Shown: positions 49,700 through 56,906 of the stretch, piece after piece
Layout of the letters: each line of letters starts with the position of its first letter
Position numbering within the stretch: the first letter of the stretch is position 1
Source: Pseudomonas umsongensis
Lineage (GTDB): Bacteria; Pseudomonadota; Gammaproteobacteria; Pseudomonadales; Pseudomonadaceae
Direction of reading: 5' to 3'
Length of the DNA: 64,000 bases
Assembly (NCBI RefSeq): GCF_002236105.1
Contig: NZ_NIWU01000002.1
Location: forward strand, 868,001-932,000
Made by a program: the position numbers and the translations under genes
The notes under the pieces: generated by a model
Told to the model about the DNA's origin: nothing
The model's database searches: none
Seen by the model: the letters and a program-made list of their open reading frames with translations, nothing else

Positions 49700-50653
49700 A
49701 TGAACCTGAGTGAACCCCGCGAGCTGGCGCCACTGCTCGAAGCCTTTCTGTTGGCCTCCGGAAAACCGCAATCGTTGGAGCGCCTGTTCGAGCTCTTCGA
49801 AGAGGCCGAGCGCCCGGAACCGGCGGTATTCAAGAAAGCGCTGACTATTCTGGGCAAGTCGTGCGATGGCCGCGCGTACGAGTTGAAGGAAGTTGCGTCC
49901 GGCTATCGCCTGCAAATCCGTGAGAAGTTTTCGCCGTGGGTCGGGCGTTTGTGGGAAGAGCGGCCGCAGCGTTACTCGCGGGCCATGCTCGAAACCATTG
50001 CCTTGATCGCCTATCGCCAGCCGATCACGCGGGGCGAAATCGAGGATGTGCGGGGCGTGGCGGTCAACAGCCAGATCGTCAAGACCCTGATGGAACGTGA
50101 GTGGATCCGCATCGTCGGTTACCGCGACGTACCGGGCAAGCCGGCGATGTTCGCCACCACCAAGGCGTTCCTCGATCACTTCAACCTGAAAAACCTCGAT
50201 GACCTGCCGCCGCTGGCCGAGGTGCGCGAATTGGAGCCTGATCCGGTGCTCGATTTCGACGACGCGCCAGTACCCGCCGGGCTGCAGGAGCTGGCCGATG
50301 CCAGCGCCGAACCGGAAGAACCCAAGGAAGAGACCAGTTTTCATACGCTGTTGCTGGAACTGGACAGCATGGAGGAGGGGATCAAGACCGACTTCGATGA
50401 TTTGTTGCGTGATGGTGATGCGCCGCAGACTGATCCAGAGGCGATCGACATCGAGCCGGAGCCGGTGGATCTTCGGGCTGAAGCTGAGCCCGAGCAGGAA
50501 GACGACATCCTCGGCGTTGCCGAGGCCCGTGAAAAACTGCTGGCTGCCGTCGCCGCCCTGGAACAGCCGAAACCCGAGCTTAGCGACGAGGAAGCCGAAG
50601 CATTGGCCCTGGCCGAAGCCATCGAAGCCGAACGCCGCGAGCTTGAAGATTGA
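49700..50653 (+). CDS. scpB: Chromosome segregation protein ScpB
   Basis: The 317-residue protein has the two winged helices typical of ScpB (SGKPQSLERLFELFEEAE; RAMLETIALIAYRQPITRGE; VNSQIVKTLMEREWIRIVGY; ATTKAFLDHFNL). It forms a dimer on the ScpA middle region. The C-terminal 110 residues are very acidic (long stretches of Glu and Asp) and are an extension beyond the core of about 200 residues. It is the last gene of the rnm-yciO-scpA-scpB unit. The stop codon is followed by a repeated GAAGATT and a REPIN. Confidence 0.94.
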   Translation: MNLSEPRELAPLLEAFLLASGKPQSLERLFELFEEAERPEPAVFKKALTILGKSCDGRAYELKEVASGYRLQIREKFSPWVGRLWEERPQRYSRAMLETIALIAYRQPITRGEIEDVRGVAVNSQIVKTLMEREWIRIVGYRDVPGKPAMFATTKAFLDHFNLKNLDDLPPLAEVRELEPDPVLDFDDAPVPAGLQELADASAEPEEPKEETSFHTLLLELDSMEEGIKTDFDDLLRDGDAPQTDPEAIDIEPEPVDLRAEAEPEQEDDILGVAEAREKLLAAVAALEQPKPELSDEEAEALALAEAIEAERRELED

Positions 50654-50659
50654 AGATTG

Positions 50660-50737
50660 AAAAGATCGCAGCCTGCGGCAGCTCCTACAGGAATCGCATT
50701 CCAAATGTAGGAGCTGCCGCAGGCTGCGATCTTTTGA
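50660..50737. repeat. REPIN-like inverted pair, family B
   Basis: Inverted copies of the family B unit start six bases after the scpB stop codon. It may end the scpB transcript or protect its 3' end. Confidence 0.9.
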
Positions 50738-50902
50738 TCTTGATGTTAATAGCGTGTCACCGGTCGGCGGAAAAATCAGTAAGTCACGTTCCATCAGCTA
50801 CTCTCTGATGCGCAAACGCCCGCATGCGCGTATGATTCGCGACCCTTCGGCGATCCCTTCGCCCTAGTACCCAGTTTTCAGAACACACCGGGAGGTGCCC
50901 AG

Positions 50903-52120
50903 ATGAGTATCAAAGACCAGAAAGACGACCAGGAAATCGGCCCAGCAGGCGAAAAACTGCAGAAAGTCCTCGCCCGTATCGGCGTCGGCTCGCGCCGTGA
51001 CGTGGAAGCCTGGATCAGCCACGGCCGGATCAAGGTCAACGGCAAAGACGCCACCCTTGGCCAGCGCGTCGACATGCACGACGCCATCACCATCGATGGC
51101 AAGGTGATCAAGCGTGAAGAGGCCGCCGAGGCGGTCCGCCGCGTGATCATGTACAACAAGCCCGATGGCGAAATCTGCACCCGCGTCGACCCGGAAGGCC
51201 GTCCGACCGTGTTTGACAAGATGCCGCGTCCGAAAGAAGGTCGCTGGATCAACATCGGTCGCCTGGACATCAACACCACCGGCCTGCTGATGTTCACCAC
51301 CGACGGTGAGCTGGCCAACCGCCTGATGCACCCTTCCTACGAAATGGACCGTGAATACGCGGTACGTGTGCGTGGCGAAGTCGACGACGAGATGATCGAG
51401 CGTCTGAAAGCTGGCGTGGTCCTCGAAGACGGCCCGGCCAAGTTCACCGACATCAAGCAAGCGCCGGGCGGCGAAGGTTTCAACCACTGGTACCACTGCG
51501 TGGTGATGGAAGGTCGCAACCGCGAAGTTCGTCGCCTGTGGGAGTCCCAGGGCCTGGTGGTCAGCCGTCTGAAGCGCGTGCGTTTTGGTCCGGTGTTCCT
51601 CAATTCGGACCTGCCGATGGGCCGCTGGCGTGAAATGAGCCAGTACGAAGTCGACATCCTGAGTGCCGAAGTTGGCCTGGCGCCGGTGGCGATGCCGCAG
51701 ATGAACGCCAAGAGCAAAGACAAGCTTGACCGGATGCAGCGTAAATCGTCGCGTCCAATGGCCAAGACCGAGCGCGTACGTACCCTGCGTCCAGCCACTG
51801 GTGCCGCCGCACCGGCCTCGCCGCGTGCCAACCGCGAACCGCAGATCGAAGGCGAGCGTCCAGCACGCAAGCCAGCCGCCCGTCAGGACGGCGAACGCGG
51901 TCCACGCACACCACGTCCGGCCAATGGCCGTACCGAGCGTGGCGAAGGTCGTGGTACGCCGGTAGCCGATCGTCCAGCCGACACCAAGCGCCCGGCCAAG
52001 CCGGCATCGAAGCGTCCAGGCATCAGCCTGGTCGAGGGTGACAAGCCGTCGGGCAAGCGCCGCGGCGCGCCGGCCAGTTCCGGCCAGCGTCCGGGGTTTG
52101 GTCGTCGTAAGCCGGAGTAA
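50903..52120 (+). CDS. rluB: 23S rRNA pseudouridine synthase RluB with long basic tail
   Basis: RluB makes pseudouridine 2605 of 23S rRNA. The 405-residue protein has an S4 domain (KLQKVLARIGVGSRRDVEAW, about 17-75) and the catalytic core with Asp in GRLDINTTGLLMFT and the motif EGRNREVRRLW. The last 140 residues are Arg/Lys/Pro/Ala-rich and low in complexity, ending in RPGFGRRKPE; such tails are common in Pseudomonas RluB and may bind rRNA. GGGAGG lies upstream of the ATG. An intrinsic terminator with a TTCG loop follows. Confidence 0.95.
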   Translation: MSIKDQKDDQEIGPAGEKLQKVLARIGVGSRRDVEAWISHGRIKVNGKDATLGQRVDMHDAITIDGKVIKREEAAEAVRRVIMYNKPDGEICTRVDPEGRPTVFDKMPRPKEGRWINIGRLDINTTGLLMFTTDGELANRLMHPSYEMDREYAVRVRGEVDDEMIERLKAGVVLEDGPAKFTDIKQAPGGEGFNHWYHCVVMEGRNREVRRLWESQGLVVSRLKRVRFGPVFLNSDLPMGRWREMSQYEVDILSAEVGLAPVAMPQMNAKSKDKLDRMQRKSSRPMAKTERVRTLRPATGAAAPASPRANREPQIEGERPARKPAARQDGERGPRTPRPANGRTERGEGRGTPVADRPADTKRPAKPASKRPGISLVEGDKPSGKRRGAPASSGQRPGFGRRKPE

Positions 52121-52137
52121 TCGGTAAGCGCTTCATG

Positions 52138-52168
52138 AAAAACGCCAACCTTCGGGTTGGCGTTTTTT
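52138..52168 (+). terminator. Intrinsic terminator of rluB
   Basis: AACGCCAACC and GGTTGGCGTT form a perfect stem around a TTCG tetraloop, with a run of seven T following. Confidence 0.95.
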
Positions 52169-52201
52169 TGCGCCTGGCTTTAGCCCGGTGGTGTTTTTGA
52201 G

Positions 52202-52295
52202 GGCGCCTTCGCGAGCAGGCTCGCTCCCACAAGGGATCACATTTCCATGAAACAACGCAGTCTCCTGTGGGAGCGAGCCTGCTCGCGAAAGCGCC
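52202..52295. repeat. REPIN-like inverted pair, family A
   Basis: Inverted family A units extended to GGCGC at the outer ends. Between it and the 48-codon frame at 52535 I see only a TTACA-TGC-TGTAA palindrome (52334-52346) and a CGTAAG/CTTACG hairpin (52403-52420). Confidence 0.9.
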
Positions 52296-52534
52296 AGTTG
52301 CAGCACCGAGGTGTCCGAAGTGGAAAGCCAAAATTACATGCTGTAAAGATTTCATGACGAAATCCACAGGTAAAACCCATGAAATCGCCTTTCTCTTGAT
52401 CCCGTAAGAAAATGCTTACGCTTCATTCTCTCAGATCCTTCTTCCACCGCTCTATCCCGCTTGTTTCCCGATCCCGTGCAAGGTGTCATGCGCGCCATGC
52501 CTGTCGTGCAGGTGCATAACAAAAAGGAGGCGCA

Positions 52535-52681
52535 ATGACCGCCGCAATCCGTTTCCAGCTCTCATCGGGGGCCGGTTTTTACGCCGTCCCCGCCCGTGAC
52601 CTGCAAAGGTCTGACGTCCTTTTTGCTGCCACCCGATCGCTTCGGGGTGGACACATGCAATCCCGGCTACCGACACGCTGA
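52535..52681 (+). CDS. Orphan 48-residue ORF with strong ribosome site
   Basis: The frame opens MTAAIRFQLSSGAGFYAVPA and ends SRLPTR. AAGGAGG stands four bases before the ATG, one of the best ribosome sites in this window, and the product is short and basic with no recognised domain. It lies upstream of the aroP promoter, and its end contains two hairpins (GCAAAGG with CCTTTTTGC, and CCACCC with GGGTGG), so it could be a translated sORF, a leader, or part of an sRNA. I do not recognise it. Confidence 0.45.
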   Translation: MTAAIRFQLSSGAGFYAVPARDLQRSDVLFAATRSLRGGHMQSRLPTR

Positions 52682-52692
52682 TCCAGCGGGGT

Positions 52693-52743
52693 CTGGCAGC
52701 AGGGGGTTACAGGTGTACAATGCGCCGCGTTTTACCTGTGACC
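52693..52743 (+). promoter_or_regulatory. Candidate promoter and operator of the aroP leader
   Basis: A -35-like CTGGCA (52693-52698) and -10-like TACAAT (52716-52721) are 17 bases apart. A nearly perfect inverted repeat, GGTTACAGGT (52705) and ACCTGTGACC (ending 52743), brackets the -10. That is the usual place for a repressor operator. The start of transcription would be near 52728. Confidence 0.5.
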
Positions 52744-52971
52744 TCCTGCGCATCTGCGCAAACCTCAAGGCTATCCGCCTTGTTCACTCCGCCGCGCCAC
52801 AAGCGTGTCGGGTTCGATTTCGTCACAGATAAAAACAAACAGGTGACGCATGACCGTTGTAAATACGCTGAACTCCTGGTGCCTGCGCTGGGGTTTGATC
52901 GACGCTGCTTAACGTCCTTCTGAGTAGCAACGTCAACTGAACATCATCAAACCTTGCGTGAGACCCTTTTC
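52728..52971 (+). promoter_or_regulatory. Structured mRNA leader of aroP with alternative pairings
   Basis: CTGTGAC at 52736-52742 can pair with GTCACAG at 52822-52828, while the overlapping ACCTGT at 52734-52739 can pair with ACAGGT at 52839-52844, which includes the ribosome site of the 20-codon ORF; the two cannot form at once. Further on, GGTTTGAT (52892-52899, in the ORF) can pair with ATCAAACC (52946-52953), just before aroP. The pattern suggests attenuation by translation of the small ORF. No T run marks an intrinsic terminator, so control could be at translation or by Rho. Confidence 0.5.
52850..52912 (+). CDS. Candidate Trp-containing leader peptide of aroP
   Basis: The 20-codon frame encodes MTVVNTLNSWCLRWGLIDAA and stops at TAA. 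Two Trp codons (positions 10 and 14) lie close together, and the following codons overlap an arm of a hairpin that ends near the aroP ribosome site. AGGTG stands five bases before the ATG. aroP, a transporter of aromatic amino acids, starts 59 bases after the stop. Trp content of 10 per cent in so short a peptide is well above the usual level. Confidence 0.6.
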   Translation: MTVVNTLNSWCLRWGLIDAA

Positions 52972-54384
52972 ATGAGTGGACAAAACTCGCATTCAGGCGA
53001 GCTGAAACGCGGCCTGAAAAATCGCCACATTCAACTGATTGCCCTCGGTGGCGCCATCGGTACCGGTCTGTTCCTCGGCTCGGCCGGGGTACTGAAATCC
53101 GCCGGGCCGTCGATGATCCTCGGCTACGCCATCTGCGGCTTCATCGCCTTCATGATCATGCGCCAGCTGGGCGAAATGATCGTCGAAGATCCGGTGGCCG
53201 GCTCCTTCAGCCATTTCGCGCATAAGTACTGGGGCGGCTTTGCCGGCTTCCTGTCGGGCTGGAACTGCTGGATCCTGTACATCCTGGTCGGCATGTCGGA
53301 GCTGACGGCGGTCGGCAAATACATCCACTACTGGGCGCCGGACATCCCGACCTGGGCCTCCGCAGCCGCTTTCTTTGTGCTGATCAACGCCATCAACCTG
53401 GCCAACGTCAAAGTCTTTGGCGAGGCCGAGTTCTGGTTCGCGATCATCAAGGTCGTGGCGATCGTCGGCATGATTGCCTTGGGCAGCTACCTGTTAGTCA
53501 GCGGCAACGGCGGCCCGCAAGCGGCGGTCAGCAACCTGTGGTCCCACGGCGGCTTCTTCCCTAATGGGATCACCGGCCTGGTAATGGCCATGGCGTTCAT
53601 CATGTTTTCCTTCGGCGGCCTGGAAATGCTCGGTTTCACCGCAGCCGAAGCCGACAAGCCGAAAACCGTGATCCCCAAAGCGATCAACCAGGTGATCTAC
53701 CGCATCCTGATTTTCTACATCGGTGCGTTGGTGATCCTGCTGTCGTTGACCCCGTGGGACAGCCTGCTGACCACCCTGAACGCCTCCGGTGATTCCTACA
53801 GCGGCAGCCCGTTCGTGCAAGTGTTCTCGATGCTGGGCAGCAACACCGCTGCGCACATCCTCAACTTCGTGGTCCTGACCGCGGCCTTGTCGGTGTACAA
53901 CAGCGGCACCTACTGCAACAGCCGCATGCTGCTGGGCATGGCCGAGCAGGGCGATGCGCCGAAAGCACTGGCGAAGATCGACAAGCGCGGCGTGCCGGTG
54001 CGTTCGATCCTGGCCTCGGCCGCCGTGACCCTGATCGCGGTACTGCTGAACTACCTGATCCCGCACAGCGCGCTTGAGTTGCTGATGTCGCTGGTAGTGG
54101 CCACGCTGGTGATCAACTGGGCGATGATCAGCTACTCGCACTTCAAGTTCCGCCAGCACATGAACAAGACCAAACAGACGCCGCTGTTCAAGGCCTTTTG
54201 GTATCCGTACGGCAACTACATCTGCCTGGCGTTCGTGTTGTTCATTCTTGGCGTGATGTTGTTGATTCCGGGGATCCAGACGTCGGTGTACGCGATTCCG
54301 GTGTGGCTGGTGTTCATGTGGGTCTGCTACGGCATCAAGAACAAGCGCCATGCACAGCGCGCCTTGCAAGCAGCCGTGGAGTAA
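52972..54384 (+). CDS. aroP: Aromatic amino acid permease AroP
   Basis: AroP carries Phe, Tyr and Trp into the cell with protons. The 470-residue protein has 12 membrane helices and is close to E. coli AroP as I recall it, with ELKRGLKNRHIQLIALGGAI, GTGLFLGSAGVLKSAGPS, RQLGEMIVEDPVAGSFSHFA and FSFGGLEMLGFTAAEADKPK. ATG 52972 suits the family; the ribosome site is weak (GTGAGA), which fits control by the leader. Location beside the phh genes agrees with the P. aeruginosa order aroP2, arfB, phhCBA, phhR. An intrinsic terminator follows. Confidence 0.93.
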   Translation: MSGQNSHSGELKRGLKNRHIQLIALGGAIGTGLFLGSAGVLKSAGPSMILGYAICGFIAFMIMRQLGEMIVEDPVAGSFSHFAHKYWGGFAGFLSGWNCWILYILVGMSELTAVGKYIHYWAPDIPTWASAAAFFVLINAINLANVKVFGEAEFWFAIIKVVAIVGMIALGSYLLVSGNGGPQAAVSNLWSHGGFFPNGITGLVMAMAFIMFSFGGLEMLGFTAAEADKPKTVIPKAINQVIYRILIFYIGALVILLSLTPWDSLLTTLNASGDSYSGSPFVQVFSMLGSNTAAHILNFVVLTAALSVYNSGTYCNSRMLLGMAEQGDAPKALAKIDKRGVPVRSILASAAVTLIAVLLNYLIPHSALELLMSLVVATLVINWAMISYSHFKFRQHMNKTKQTPLFKAFWYPYGNYICLAFVLFILGVMLLIPGIQTSVYAIPVWLVFMWVCYGIKNKRHAQRALQAAVE

Positions 54385-54399
54385 CGCTGCACAGAAACA

Positions 54400-54432
54400 A
54401 CAAACCCGGCCATGTGCCGGGTTTGTTTTTTT
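54400..54432 (+). terminator. Intrinsic terminator of aroP
   Basis: ACAAACCCGGC and GCCGGGTTTGT form an 11-bp stem around CATGT, followed by a run of T. Confidence 0.95.
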
Positions 54433-54450
54433 CAGGGTTCACACAAGACC

Positions 54451-54542
54451 CTGTGGGAGCGAGCCTGCTCGCGAAGGGGCCCTGTCAGTTGACATCACTG
54501 TTGCCTGGCACGCCGCCTTCGCGAGCAGGCTCGCTCCCACAA
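54451..54542. repeat. REPIN-like inverted pair, family A
   Basis: Inverted family A units lie between the aroP terminator and arfB. Confidence 0.9.
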
Positions 54543-54603
54543 GGTCCGTATTCCTCCCACCTATTCGCGGTATCCTGCACCCTCTGATTACGGACGCTTT
54601 TCC

Positions 54604-55017
54604 ATGCTGGTGATTTCCAACAACGTGCATCTGCCGGATGCCGAGATCGAATTGACGGCCATTCGCGCCCAAGGGGCCGGTGGGCAGAACGTCAACAAGG
54701 TTTCCAGCGCCGTGCACCTGCGCTTCGACATTCCGGCCTCGTCCTTGCCCGAGTTCTACAAGGAGCGGCTGCTGGCGCTGCGCGACAGCCGCATCACCAG
54801 CGAAGGCGTGCTGATCATCAAGGCCCAGCAATACCGGACCCAGGAGCAGAACCGCGCCGACGCGCTGGAGCGTTTGGTCGAGTTGATCCAGAGCGCTACC
54901 AAGGTCGAGAAGAAACGCCGGCCGACCAAGCCGACCCTCGGCTCGAAAACTCGTCGGCTTGAATCCAAGAGCAAGCGCGGCAACATCAAGGCCGGGCGCG
55001 GCAAGGTGGATTTCTAG
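54604..55017 (+). CDS. arfB: Alternative ribosome-rescue factor ArfB
   Basis: ArfB hydrolyses peptidyl-tRNA on ribosomes stalled at the end of a non-stop mRNA. The 137-residue protein has the release-factor-like catalytic GGQ in [21 protein letters not shown] and a C-terminal basic tail ([20 protein letters not shown]) that enters the mRNA channel. The length is typical. Its stop overlaps the convergent MFS gene by four bases. The order next to aroP and the phh genes is known from P. aeruginosa. Confidence 0.95.
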   Translation: MLVISNNVHLPDAEIELTAIRAQGAGGQNVNKVSSAVHLRFDIPASSLPEFYKERLLALRDSRITSEGVLIIKAQQYRTQEQNRADALERLVELIQSATKVEKKRRPTKPTLGSKTRRLESKSKRGNIKAGRGKVDF

Positions 55018-56213
55018 CCAGCGTCTCGCGCTTGTCGATGCCTTGGGGCTTGCCGATACAGGTAGATGCAGAGCATCAGACTGCTTAGCGCGGCAATGGC
55101 GGCGAACAGGAAGATCGAGGCAAAGCCGAATCCCGCCGCAATCGCACCGGCCAACGGCCCGGTGATCCCCAGTGACAAGTCGATGAACAGCGAATAGGCG
55201 CCGACCGCCGCACCACGACTGGAGGCCGGCACCAGGTTGACCGCTTCGACACCCAGTGCCGGGAACACCAGCGAGAAACCAAAACCGCTCAATGCCGCGC
55301 CCGCCAACGCCCAATGCGCATCGGGTGCCAGCCACAGCAGTAACAGGCCGAGGGTTTCCACCGACAGGCAGGCAATCGCCACGCGAAAACCGCCAAGGCG
55401 ATTGATCAGGTTGCCAAACAGCAGGCGCGCACCGATGAAACTCGCTCCGAACAGGCTCAAGCACAACACGGCGTTGTCCCAGTGCTGGGTGGCGTAATAC
55501 AGGGTGATGAAGGTGGCGATGGTGCCAAAGCCAATCGAGCCCAGGGCGAGGCCGCAACCGTGGGGCAAGACCCGACCGAGCACGTGCATGAACGGCAAGC
55601 GTTCACCGACAACGATGGGCGCGGCGGTTTTCGGCCACGCCAGCAGCAGGCCAAGTACTGCCAGCAGCACAATGCTCACGCCCATGCTCCACAAGCCCAT
55701 CTGCTTGACCAGCAACACGCCCAAGGGCGCGCCCACCGCCAATGCGCCGTAACTGGCGATGCCGTTCCATGAGATGACCTTGGCGGTGTTCGCCGCGCCG
55801 ACCCGGCCGATGCCCCAGCCAATCGAGCCGGAACCCACCAGGCTTTCGGCGCTGCCGAGCACCAGGCGGCCGATCAGCAAACTGATCAGGCTGAGCATCG
55901 GCAGGCTTTGGGTCCAGGCCGATAGCAGCATGAACACGCCGCTCAAGCCACAGCCCGCCAGGCCATACATGACCGCCAGTTTGCTGCCCTTGTTGTCGAT
56001 GATTTTCCCGGCGTAGGGGCGGCTGAGCAGGGTGGCCAGGTACTGCACGCTGATCACCAGCCCGGCGATTACGGCGCCAAAGCCCAGGTCGCTATGGACA
56101 TAGCCTGGCAGTACCGCCAAGGGAATGCCGATGTTGAGGTAGCCGATGAAGGTAAACAGGACGATGGAAACGACTTGCAGCGTGACCGCCAGGGGGCGCT
56201 GTTGTTCAGGCAT
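55014..56213 (-). CDS. MFS transporter (YhhS/YfcJ-like)
   Basis: The 399-residue protein has 12 membrane helices and the MFS loop motif [12 protein letters not shown] between helices 2 and 3, with [16 protein letters not shown] before it. YhhS and YfcJ are related drug- or metabolite-exporters of the arabinose-efflux branch; the substrate here is not known. The N-terminus [20 protein letters not shown] is usual for this group. Its 3' end overlaps arfB by four bases. No regulator is adjacent. Confidence 0.88.
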   Translation of the reverse strand: MPEQQRPLAVTLQVVSIVLFTFIGYLNIGIPLAVLPGYVHSDLGFGAVIAGLVISVQYLATLLSRPYAGKIIDNKGSKLAVMYGLAGCGLSGVFMLLSAWTQSLPMLSLISLLIGRLVLGSAESLVGSGSIGWGIGRVGAANTAKVISWNGIASYGALAVGAPLGVLLVKQMGLWSMGVSIVLLAVLGLLLAWPKTAAPIVVGERLPFMHVLGRVLPHGCGLALGSIGFGTIATFITLYYATQHWDNAVLCLSLFGASFIGARLLFGNLINRLGGFRVAIACLSVETLGLLLLWLAPDAHWALAGAALSGFGFSLVFPALGVEAVNLVPASSRGAAVGAYSLFIDLSLGITGPLAGAIAAGFGFASIFLFAAIAALSSLMLCIYLYRQAPRHRQARDAG

Positions 56214-56316
56214 GGGTAAAGGTCCACGGGAAAGCAGGATAGATAGGCTGCTTATGATAGCGGCGCGAGCGGCTGCCGGTCGTGGAAAAAGTAAAACTAT
56301 TTGCCGGACGGATAGA

Positions 56317-56499
56317 TCAGGGCTTGGCAGGCGCTACCAGTTGCGTGGTGACCAGGGCGGCCAGGGCATTTTCTTCGCTGCCGAAGCGGGCGAGCAGGGC
56401 GGCTTGTTTTTCGGGGGAGAGGCGATTCCAGATTTCGATCATTTTCTCGGCGGTGCCGATCAGGACACTGGCTTGGGCTTCGGAAAATTCGTCGGTCAT
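56317..56499 (-). CDS. Small helical protein, 60 residues, unknown function
   Basis: The frame encodes a compact acidic helical protein that starts [20 protein letters not shown] and continues [20 protein letters not shown]. It has no signal peptide, membrane helix or Cys. Charged heptads suggest a coiled coil or a three-helix bundle. I do not recognise a family, but its composition and frame choice are like those of a real protein. It lies 75 bases downstream of the 43-residue gene on the same strand. Confidence 0.65.
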   Translation of the reverse strand: MTDEFSEAQASVLIGTAEKMIEIWNRLSPEKQAALLARFGSEENALAALVTTQLVAPAKP

Positions 56500-56522
56500 G
56501 GCGCGGGCTCACTGTTCAGGCG

Positions 56523-56554
56523 GTGTGGAAAGCGCATGTTAGCGCTTTCCACAC
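56523..56554. repeat. 13-bp perfect inverted repeat
   Basis: GTGTGGAAAGCGC and GCGCTTTCCACAC flank a 6-base loop (32 bases in total), between two small genes. It has no T run. It is unlike the three REP families and may be an operator, a processing hairpin or a terminator without a tract. Confidence 0.75.
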
Positions 56555-56573
56555 AGTCTGTGCGGCGGGTGTG

Positions 56574-56705
56574 TCAGTCTTCGCTGTCAGCCTGGCGGCA
56601 GTCAGTGGCTTCTTTCGGCTCGGGCTGTTGGGCACCGGCTTGTTGCGTGGTCGTCTGCTCAGGTACGTGCAGGCTTGGGAAGGGGAGATTAGGAATCTCG
56701 TGCAT
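56574..56705 (-). CDS. Small 43-residue acidic protein
   Basis: The minus-strand frame opens MHEIPNLPFPSLHVPEQTTT and ends with an acidic, Gln-rich tail (RQADSED). It is too short to be an obvious fold and has no signal or membrane segment. GAGGAG precedes the ATG by about seven bases, a strong ribosome site, which supports translation. Its single Cys near the end (ATDCRQAD) may be functional. I do not recognise it. It lies between the phhC end and the 60-residue gene, on the same strand. Confidence 0.6.
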   Translation of the reverse strand: MHEIPNLPFPSLHVPEQTTTQQAGAQQPEPKEATDCRQADSED

Positions 56706-56864
56706 GGTCGCGCTCCTCGCTAAGTCTGTTGATAGATCTGGTCGATCCGCGCTTTCAAAAAAGCCTTGGCAGGATACAGGAGTAAAAATGACAAATAGAC
56801 TTTTATATCTATTTGTTTCGACGAATGGGATTGTCTAGACAGGTAGTGAAGAACGTGGCAGTCG

Positions 56865-56893
56865 ATCGTTCCCACGCTCTGCGTGGGAATGAT
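56865..56893. repeat. Short REP palindrome, family C
   Basis: ATCGTTCCCACGC and GCGTGGGAATGAT form a near-perfect 13-bp stem around TCT, just after the phhC stop codon. Confidence 0.85.
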
Positions 56894-56906
56894 CAGTGAA
56901 GGAGAG

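Noticed and set aside
52720..52923. 67-codon frame across the aroP leader
   Set aside because: It is out of frame with the leader peptide, covers the hairpin region and has no good ribosome site; the 20-codon frame is better supported.
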